A DNA stretch of 11,257 nucleotides. Source: Planctomycetaceae bacterium (GTDB taxonomy: Bacteria > Planctomycetota > Phycisphaerae > Phycisphaerales > SM1A02). The stretch's first letter is position 1. The number at the start of each line of letters is the position of its first letter. Shown one piece after another: positions 6,006 through 11,257 of the stretch. The stretch spans positions 1 through 11,257 of the forward strand of contig CANHFL010000010.1 of the NCBI GenBank assembly GCA_947459855.1, written 5' to 3'. The translations under genes and the position numbers were made by a program. The notes under the pieces were generated by a model. The model was not told the DNA's origin. It saw only the letters and a list, made by a program, of their open reading frames with translations, and made no database searches.

Positions 6006-8873
6006 ATGGCCAAGCGCACGACCAAGCCCCCCGCCGCCGACGAGACCGCCGACGACGCCGCCCCCGCGAAGAAGGGCACGTACAAGCTGGTCATCGTCGA
6101 GAGCCCGGCGAAGGCGAAGACGATCGGCAAGTACCTGGGCTCCGACTTCAAGGTCGAGGCGTCGAAGGGCCACATCCGCGACCTGCCCAAGCGCGCCCCC
6201 AAGGGGAGCAAGCAGCCCGTGCCGGGCGTGGACCTGGAGCACGACTTCGAGCCCACGTACGAGGTGAGCGAGGACCGCAAGGCGCAGGTGACCGCGCTGA
6301 AGAAGCTGGCGAGAGGTGCCGCCGAGATCTGGTTCGCGACCGACTTGGACCGCGAGGGCGAGGCGATCGCATGGCACCTGGCCGAGCTCCTGGGCGTGGA
6401 CCCGGTGAAGGCGAAGCGCGTGGAGTTCGACGAGATCACCCGCACGGCGATCCTGAAGGCGTTCGAACGGCCCCGCGCGATCGACATCGACCGCGTGAAC
6501 GCCCAGCAGGCGCGGCGCATCCTGGACCGCATCGTGGGCTACATGGTCAGCCCGGTGCTGTGGAAGAAGGTGGCCGGCGGACTGAGCGCGGGACGCGTGC
6601 AGAGCGTCGCGCTGAAGCTGATCGTGGACCGCGAGCGCGAGATCCGCGCGTTCCAGCCGGACGAGTACTGGAAGGTCGAGGCGGCGATGACGCCGGACGC
6701 GGCGAAGGGCCCCGCCCTGGCGAAGGAGTGGGCCGCGTTCATGGGCCGGCGCGACGAGCGCAACAAGGGCCCGACCGTGAAGGAACAGGCGCACTGGCTG
6801 GCCGGGCGCGGAGGCATCGAGTGCGACCTGGTGCAGCTGGGCGGCAGGCCGTTCGAGCTGCGCCGCGAGGTGCCGAAGTACGAGGATCGCACGGATTTCG
6901 GCGCCAAGCCGGCCCCCAAGGACATCCCGGACTGGGTGCTGCGAAAGACCGAGGAGGACAAGAAGTCGAAGACCCCGATCCCGCAGGATGCGCGGTGGTA
7001 CGCCGCGCCGGCGGGGATGCCGGACGTCGCGGCGCGGATCCGGGACGTCGCCGAGGCGGTCGGCCTGGAGTCCGTGCAGGTGGAGACCCGCGAGGACGCC
7101 GACGCGACCGGCTTCGCCCGCACCCTGCGGACCGTGCGCGGCGCGATCGGCGCCGGCGTGCGCTACCGCGTGAAGAGCGTCGAGCGCACCGGCACCAGCA
7201 GCAAGCCGCGCGCCCCGTTCATCACCAGCACCCTGCAGTCCAGCGCCAGCTATGCGCTCGGCTTCGGCACCGACCGCACGATGCGCGTGGCGCAGATGCT
7301 CTACCAGGGCGTCAACGTGCCGGGCGAGGGCCTGGTGGGCCTGATCACCTACATGCGAACCGACAGCACCAACCTGTCCGGCGAGGCACTGGGCGCGGTG
7401 CGGTCGTTCATCCAGGAGAAGTACGGCGCCAAGTACCTGCCCGAGAAGGCGCGCTTCTACGGATCGAGCAACAAGAGCGCTCAGGAGGCGCACGAGGCGA
7501 TCCGCCCGACCAACGTGCGGCGCACCCCCGAGAGCCTGCGCGGCGTGCTGGACGAGGAGATGTGGCGCCTCTACAACCTGGTCTGGCAGCGCTTCGTGGC
7601 GTGCCAGATGACGGACGCGCAGTACGACTCGACCGCTGTGCTGCTGGAGCGCAGCGACACGGCGACGGGCGCCGTGTTCAAGGCGAACGGCCGCGTGCAG
7701 ACGTTCGACGGCTACACGGTCACCGGCATCCGCGGCGAGGGCGAGGACCAGGAACTGCCGCCGATGAAGGAAGGCCAGGAGATGGCCCCCTTCTGGCTGG
7801 ATCCGCAGCAGAAGTTCACGTCGTCGCCTTCGCGCTTCAACGAGGCGAGCCTGGTGCGCGAGCTGGAGAAGCAGGGAATCGGCCGGCCGTCGACGTACGC
7901 GTCGATCATCAACACGATCGAGGAGCGCAAGTACGTCGAGCAGGCGAGCCGTGCGTTCCATGCGACGGACATCGGCATGGCGGTGTGCGAGTTCCTGGAG
8001 GTCCCGTTCAAGGACGGCTTCATGGACGTCGGCTACACCCGGCGCATGGAGGAGGAGTTCGACGAGATCGCCGAGGGCAAGCTCAGGTGGCAGAAGATGC
8101 TGCAGGAGTTCTACGTGCCGTTCCGGTCGATCGTGGCGGGCATGGGCGCCGCCAGCACCGGGCACGTGAAGGCCGAGGGCACGCCGTCACCGTACGCATG
8201 CCCACTGTGCGGCCGCCGCTGCGAGTACCGCCTGGGCAAGGTCGGCAAGTTCCTCAGCTGCAGCGGGTTCCGCGAGCAGGTCGAGGTCAAGCAGCCCCCC
8301 ACCAAGGCCGGCAAGGCGCGCAAGCCGAAGCTGGAGCCCGCGTGCAGCTACGCCGCGCCGGTGAACCGCCAGGGCAAGCCGCTGCTGCCCGAGAAGGTCG
8401 ACATCCGCTGCCCGGTGGACGGCGCGCCGATGATCCTGCGCACGGGCCGCTTCGGCGACTTCCTGACCAGCATCAACCGCGAGACGCAGTTCGTCCTGAA
8501 CCTGGACCGCAAGGGCGGGATCAAGTTCCCGTCGCCGCCGCCGTTCGTGACGTCGCTGCCCTGCCCCAAGTGCGGCGCCGCGATGAACCTGCGCACCGGC
8601 AAGCGCGGCCCCTGGCTGGGCTGCAGCAAGTTCCCGAAGTGCCGCGGCCGCGAGAGCTGGGCGAAGGTGCCCGTCGAGCAGCAGCAGGAGCTCGAGAAGG
8701 CGCTGGCGATCCACGACGCGAACCAGCCCAGGTTCGAGATCTGCGCGCTGGACGGCACCCCGCTGAAGGAAGGCACGCCCGTTGCGGCGCTGGTGATCCC
8801 CGGCGAGGAGGCGAAGCTGAAGTTCCACCCAGACTGGGAGCGCGAGCAGCGCGCGAAGGGCGCGGTGGGCTGA
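6006..8873 (+). CDS. topA: DNA topoisomerase I (type IA)
   Basis: The 955-residue enzyme relaxes negative supercoils by a single-strand break through a phosphotyrosine link. The Toprim domain opens with LVIVESPAKAKTIGKYLG and holds the metal-binding DLDRE (113-117). The active-site tyrosine is Y449, in GLITYMRTDSTNLS. The C-terminus has a four-Cys-like finger (C732, C735, C739, C752), a middle repeat that keeps only C802, and a complete ribbon C853, C856, C873, C879. Between EYWKVEA and PFITSTLQ there are about 190 residues, roughly 100 more than I recall for E. coli TopA. The start MAKRTTKPP at 6006 is preferred; an in-frame ATG at 5946 would add 20 unconserved residues and leave a leader of about 10 nt. 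A lysine- and acid-rich tail of about 20 residues precedes the Toprim domain. The gene converges with the MFS gene. Confidence 0.97.
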   Translation: MAKRTTKPPAADETADDAAPAKKGTYKLVIVESPAKAKTIGKYLGSDFKVEASKGHIRDLPKRAPKGSKQPVPGVDLEHDFEPTYEVSEDRKAQVTALKKLARGAAEIWFATDLDREGEAIAWHLAELLGVDPVKAKRVEFDEITRTAILKAFERPRAIDIDRVNAQQARRILDRIVGYMVSPVLWKKVAGGLSAGRVQSVALKLIVDREREIRAFQPDEYWKVEAAMTPDAAKGPALAKEWAAFMGRRDERNKGPTVKEQAHWLAGRGGIECDLVQLGGRPFELRREVPKYEDRTDFGAKPAPKDIPDWVLRKTEEDKKSKTPIPQDARWYAAPAGMPDVAARIRDVAEAVGLESVQVETREDADATGFARTLRTVRGAIGAGVRYRVKSVERTGTSSKPRAPFITSTLQSSASYALGFGTDRTMRVAQMLYQGVNVPGEGLVGLITYMRTDSTNLSGEALGAVRSFIQEKYGAKYLPEKARFYGSSNKSAQEAHEAIRPTNVRRTPESLRGVLDEEMWRLYNLVWQRFVACQMTDAQYDSTAVLLERSDTATGAVFKANGRVQTFDGYTVTGIRGEGEDQELPPMKEGQEMAPFWLDPQQKFTSSPSRFNEASLVRELEKQGIGRPSTYASIINTIEERKYVEQASRAFHATDIGMAVCEFLEVPFKDGFMDVGYTRRMEEEFDEIAEGKLRWQKMLQEFYVPFRSIVAGMGAASTGHVKAEGTPSPYACPLCGRRCEYRLGKVGKFLSCSGFREQVEVKQPPTKAGKARKPKLEPACSYAAPVNRQGKPLLPEKVDIRCPVDGAPMILRTGRFGDFLTSINRETQFVLNLDRKGGIKFPSPPPFVTSLPCPKCGAAMNLRTGKRGPWLGCSKFPKCRGRESWAKVPVEQQQELEKALAIHDANQPRFEICALDGTPLKEGTPVAALVIPGEEAKLKFHPDWEREQRAKGAVG

Positions 8874-8880
8874 AACGAAA

Positions 8881-8905
8881 GCCCGCCCCGGGTCGCGGGG
8901 CGGGC
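8881..8905. terminator. Bidirectional terminator between topA and the MFS gene
   Basis: A perfect 10-bp GC-only stem (8881-8890 with 8896-8905) with a 5-nt GGTCG loop lies between the converging stop codons. On the minus strand it is followed by TTTCGTTT, a usable U-rich tail for the MFS transcript. On the plus strand it is followed by GCGGAAAT, with no T-run, so termination of topA there may be weaker or need other factors. Confidence 0.75.
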
Positions 8906-8936
8906 GCGGAAATCGGTGAATGAGGCGGGGCGCGAT

Positions 8937-10250
8937 TTACGCGGACTGCTTCCTGCCGCCGGGGTAGCCCGCCAGCATCACGACGAAGCACGCCAGCGCG
9001 ATCCACATCGGCACCGAGAAGAGCTTGGTGAAGTCCATCTCGCCGCCGGCCTTGGCCCACGGCGCGACGATCGAGCCGGCGAACCAGCTGCCCACGATGA
9101 TGCCGATGCCCACGATCACGAGGTTGAACAGGTTCTGCGCGGTCGCCCGGACGTCGGTCGTGGTGTTCTCGTCGACCACCATGAACGCGACGAAGATGAA
9201 GCAGCCGAAGCACAGGCCATGCAGCGCCAGGCCGGCCATCACCAGCGGGACGTTGTCCGGGACGTAGGCGAAGATCGCCATGCGCAGCGCGTAGGCCGCG
9301 ATGCCGGTCAGCAGCAGGGTCTTGCGGCTGAGCTTCGTGGCAAGGACGGGCATAGCCGCCAGCACCAGGATCTCCGACATCTGGCCGATCGTCATCAGGC
9401 CGCCGCCGCCGACGCCCAGGATGCTGTTGACCCACTGGACGAAGCCGTCCGCCGCGGGGTTCCCCTGCAGCTTCGAGAGGAAACCGGCGGTGTGCACGAA
9501 GTGGAACTGGTGCACCATGCTGATCGGGATGGCGATGGCGAAGAGGAGGAGGAGCGGCTGGACCTTGATCTCGGCCAGCGCCTCGCCCACGGCGGAAGCC
9601 TGCTTCGGCTTGGTGGAGGGCGGCGTGTGGGGCAGCGTGAGGCAGAAGAACCCCATCACCACGCCCAGGATGGCGCTGATGTGGAAGGCGACGGCGCGGC
9701 CGGCGTTCTGCGCGGCCTCGACCTCGGCGGGCGACTTGCCCTCGGGCGTGTGCTGCCGGAGCAGGATCTGCCCGACCAGGATGCCGACCACGATCCAGCC
9801 GATGGTGCCCCACAGGCGGACGGGGCCGAAGTCCTCGTCGCGGTTGGGCAGGTGCGCGAAGGCCAGCGAGTTGGTCAGCGCGAGCGTCGGCGCGTAGATC
9901 AGGCCGTAGAGCGCGGAGATGGCGACGAACGGCCAGAACTCCGACGTGCCCGCCAGGAACCAGACCAGCCCGGCGCCCACGAAATGGCTCACCGCCAGCA
10001 TCTTCTCGGTGGCGAACTTGCGGTCGGCCAGCTGCCCGGCGATGAACGGCCCGAGGATGGCGCCGGCGGCACCCGCGGCGAAGACCGCGCTCACCTGGCC
10101 GTCGTTGAACTTGCGGTGCCCCGAGATGAATGGGTACAGGATGGGGAGCCACGCACCCCAGATCGCGTACTGCAGGAACATCATCAGCGAGAGCCGGGTG
10201 CGGATGTACAGCCCACGGGTGGGTGCGGGCGTCGCGGACGAGTCTGCCAT
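8937..10250 (-). CDS. MFS transporter, nucleoside:H+ symporter-like family
   Basis: The 437-residue polytopic inner-membrane protein has about 12 hydrophobic segments. The opening LSLMMFLQYAIWGAWLPILYPFI (20-42) and the loop after helix 2, GQLADRKFATEKML (72-85, the MFS GxLaDRx motif), resemble the NupG/XapB nucleoside-proton symporter family. FGPVRLWGTIGWI (141-153) starts helix 5, and a hydrophilic stretch (about 207-228) separates the two halves. The substrate cannot be read from sequence; a nucleoside or a related sugar compound is an inference from the family. The ATG at 10250 has GGAG about 9 nt upstream. It ends with TAA, unlike the TGA stops of most of its neighbours. It appears monocistronic, between a terminator and the divergent ispG. 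Confidence 0.9.
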   Translation of the reverse strand: MADSSATPAPTRGLYIRTRLSLMMFLQYAIWGAWLPILYPFISGHRKFNDGQVSAVFAAGAAGAILGPFIAGQLADRKFATEKMLAVSHFVGAGLVWFLAGTSEFWPFVAISALYGLIYAPTLALTNSLAFAHLPNRDEDFGPVRLWGTIGWIVVGILVGQILLRQHTPEGKSPAEVEAAQNAGRAVAFHISAILGVVMGFFCLTLPHTPPSTKPKQASAVGEALAEIKVQPLLLLFAIAIPISMVHQFHFVHTAGFLSKLQGNPAADGFVQWVNSILGVGGGGLMTIGQMSEILVLAAMPVLATKLSRKTLLLTGIAAYALRMAIFAYVPDNVPLVMAGLALHGLCFGCFIFVAFMVVDENTTTDVRATAQNLFNLVIVGIGIIVGSWFAGSIVAPWAKAGGEMDFTKLFSVPMWIALACFVVMLAGYPGGRKQSA

Positions 10251-10290
10251 GATTCGGGTCTCCAGGCGGCGCGAGCGCCGGTTGTGTCCC

Positions 10291-10311
10291 GGGGCGCCGC
10301 AGCGGTGCCCC
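10291..10311. repeat. Strong inverted repeat in the MFS leader region
   Basis: GGGGCGCCG (10291-10299) pairs with CGGTGCCCC (10303-10311) across a CAG loop: nine pairs including one G-T on the plus strand, which becomes an A-C mismatch on the minus strand. A smaller CGGCGC/GCGCCG repeat lies at 10267-10280. Both fall in the probable 5' leader of the MFS transcript, or between the two divergent promoters. Confidence 0.4.
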
Positions 10312-10322
10312 TGCGGAAAGGG

Positions 10323-10328
10323 ATCATA
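10323..10328 (-). promoter_or_regulatory. Candidate -10 element of the MFS gene
   Basis: The minus strand reads TATGAT, five of six matches to TATAAT, about 70 nt upstream of the MFS start codon. No good -35 is visible at 15-18 nt. It would give a leader containing the inverted repeats at 10267-10311. Confidence 0.35.
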
Positions 10329-10372
10329 ACTTCGGCCCGGGAATCATGCGGCGGGGCTCCGACCCATGGGAC

Positions 10373-10378
10373 TACACT
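10373..10378 (+). promoter_or_regulatory. Candidate -10 element of ispG
   Basis: TACACT ends 9 nt before the ispG ATG, so transcription would begin 2-3 nt before it, giving a leaderless or nearly leaderless message. That fits the absence of any Shine-Dalgarno before this ATG. The -35 position has no match. Weak evidence alone. Confidence 0.3.
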
Positions 10379-10387
10379 CCCCGGACT

Positions 10388-11257
10388 ATGCAGGATCGCA
10401 GGAAGACGCGCCAGGTTTGGATCGGTGACTCAACGACGGGCCGCAAGGCGATCGGTGGCAACGCCCCGATCCTGGTCCAGACGATGACCGCCGGCTACAC
10501 GCACGACATCGATGCATGCGTCGCCGAGATCGAGCGCTACCGGCAGGCGGGCGCGGACGTCGTCCGCGTGGCCGTGCCCGAGCGCAAGGACACCGAGGCA
10601 CTGAAGGAGATCCTGAAGCAGGTCAGGGTCCCCATCGTCGCCGACGTGCACTTCCACTACCAGCGCGCCCTGGAGGCCGTCGAGGCGGGCATCCACAAGA
10701 TCCGCCTGAACCCCGGCAACATCAACGACCGCGACCAGGTCAACCAGGTGATCGACGCGTGCAAGGAGCGGAAGATCCCGATCCGCATCGGCGTGAACGA
10801 GGGATCGATCATCGAGCGCAAGGACAAGCAGAAGCGCATGGAGGAGCTGGGCAAGTACTTCGCGGGGCACCGGTCCGGCCACCTGCTGGCGCTGATGATC
10901 GCGAAGCTCGAGGAGTACCTCGAGATCTTCCACGCGCGCGACTTCCACGACATCGTGATCAGCGCCAAGAGCATGGACCCGGCGCTGGTGATCGACATCT
11001 ACACCGAGATCGCGAACCGCTTCGACTACCCCCTGCACCTGGGCGTGACCCATGCAGGCCCGAAGTCGACCGGCGCGATCCGGAGCGTCGCGGCGCTGAG
11101 CACGCTGATCGCCAACGGCATCGGCGACACGCTGCGCATCAGCTACGCCAGCGACCACATCGACGAGGTGAAGGACGGGCTCGAGATCCTCTACTGCCTC
11201 GGCAAGCGCGAGCGCAAGGGCGTCGAGCTGATCGCCTGCCCCACCTGCGGCCGCATC
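10388..11257 (+). CDS. ispG: 4-hydroxy-3-methylbut-2-enyl diphosphate synthase (IspG/GcpE), C-terminus missing
   Basis: The first 290 codons are open to the window edge. IspG is a cytoplasmic 4Fe-4S enzyme of the MEP pathway that reduces MEcPP to HMBPP, a precursor of IPP and DMAPP. The TIM-barrel domain shows the TRQVWIG start, GGNAPILVQTMTAGYTHD (23-40), AGADVVRVAVPE (54-65), VPIVADVHFHY (82-92), HKIRLNPGNI (105-114), RIGVNEGS (137-144), HLGVTHAG (223-230) and GDTLRISYA (252-260). The first two cluster cysteines are C284 and C287, in ELIACPTCGR; the third, and the ferredoxin-like domain's end, lie beyond the window. The ATG at 10388 gives the usual N-terminus. An in-frame ATG at 10346 with a weak GGGAA site would add 14 unconserved residues. 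The gene is divergent from the MFS gene. Confidence 0.95.
   Translation, partial: MQDRRKTRQVWIGDSTTGRKAIGGNAPILVQTMTAGYTHDIDACVAEIERYRQAGADVVRVAVPERKDTEALKEILKQVRVPIVADVHFHYQRALEAVEAGIHKIRLNPGNINDRDQVNQVIDACKERKIPIRIGVNEGSIIERKDKQKRMEELGKYFAGHRSGHLLALMIAKLEEYLEIFHARDFHDIVISAKSMDPALVIDIYTEIANRFDYPLHLGVTHAGPKSTGAIRSVAALSTLIANGIGDTLRISYASDHIDEVKDGLEILYCLGKRERKGVELIACPTCGRI

Noticed and set aside
4800..8165. Minus-strand open frame of 1121 codons opposite miaA and topA
   Set aside because: It is the antisense of two clearly recognised genes, is full of low-complexity R/H/A/D runs, and has no domain signature. Such long empty frames are expected in very GC-rich DNA.
5897..8923. Plus-strand 1008-codon frame overlapping topA in another frame
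   Set aside because: It is the frame-shifted shadow of topA with R/G/A-rich translation. The topA frame has every catalytic motif.
8521..10152. Minus-strand 543-codon frame and plus-strand 8916-10487 frame over the MFS gene
   Set aside because: Both are out-of-frame or antisense shadows. The MFS frame gives regular membrane helices and a family-like N-terminus.
1..11257. Mobile element, prophage, CRISPR array, toxin-antitoxin or defence system
   Set aside because: No transposase, integrase, direct-repeat array, tRNA-like sequence or small paired ORFs were seen. All genes are housekeeping or transport types with uniform GC-rich composition.

Overview
This window reads as a piece of ordinary housekeeping chromosome from a very GC-rich bacterium. 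I see no phage, IS element, CRISPR array, tRNA or rRNA. The coding style suggests a planctomycete, possibly a Phycisphaerae-like lineage. That rests on recall of family variants: an IspG with VQTMTAGYTHD, a nucleoside-H+-symporter-like MFS protein, an exported thioredoxin-TPR fusion, and a histidine-phosphatase relative that carries RP in place of RH. I could not run a database comparison, so the placement is inference.

Layout. The left 4.8 kb is one minus-strand run, read from 4795 down to 1: pgk (phosphoglycerate kinase), an exported TlpA-like thioredoxin with a helical repeat tail, rpe (ribulose-phosphate 3-epimerase), a degenerate histidine-phosphatase-fold protein, accD (acetyl-CoA carboxylase beta), and the N-terminus of a membrane protein that is probably apolipoprotein N-acyltransferase (lnt), cut by the window edge. 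The gaps are 72, 5, 2, 57 and 3 nt, so most or all of the run is probably cotranscribed. It mixes central carbon metabolism (pgk, rpe), fatty-acid initiation (accD) and envelope functions (thioredoxin, lnt).

Only 16 nt separates the start codons of pgk and the divergent miaA (tRNA dimethylallyltransferase) on the plus strand. miaA ends at a strong hairpin terminator. A gap of about 0.2 kb with an AT-rich candidate promoter then leads to topA (DNA topoisomerase I), which has an unusually long linker before its catalytic domain and a decayed middle zinc ribbon. topA converges on a minus-strand MFS transporter, and a GC-rich bidirectional terminator separates them. The MFS gene is divergent from ispG (4Fe-4S enzyme of the MEP isoprenoid pathway), which runs off the right edge after its first two cluster cysteines.

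How the genes relate. IspG helps make the isoprenoid precursors IPP and DMAPP, and MiaA consumes DMAPP for tRNA modification, but they are not in one operon here. No dedicated new system is evident. The observations most worth checking are the catalytically degraded histidine-phosphatase homologue inside the metabolic operon, the TopA insertion, and the very compact or possibly leaderless starts of pgk, miaA and ispG.
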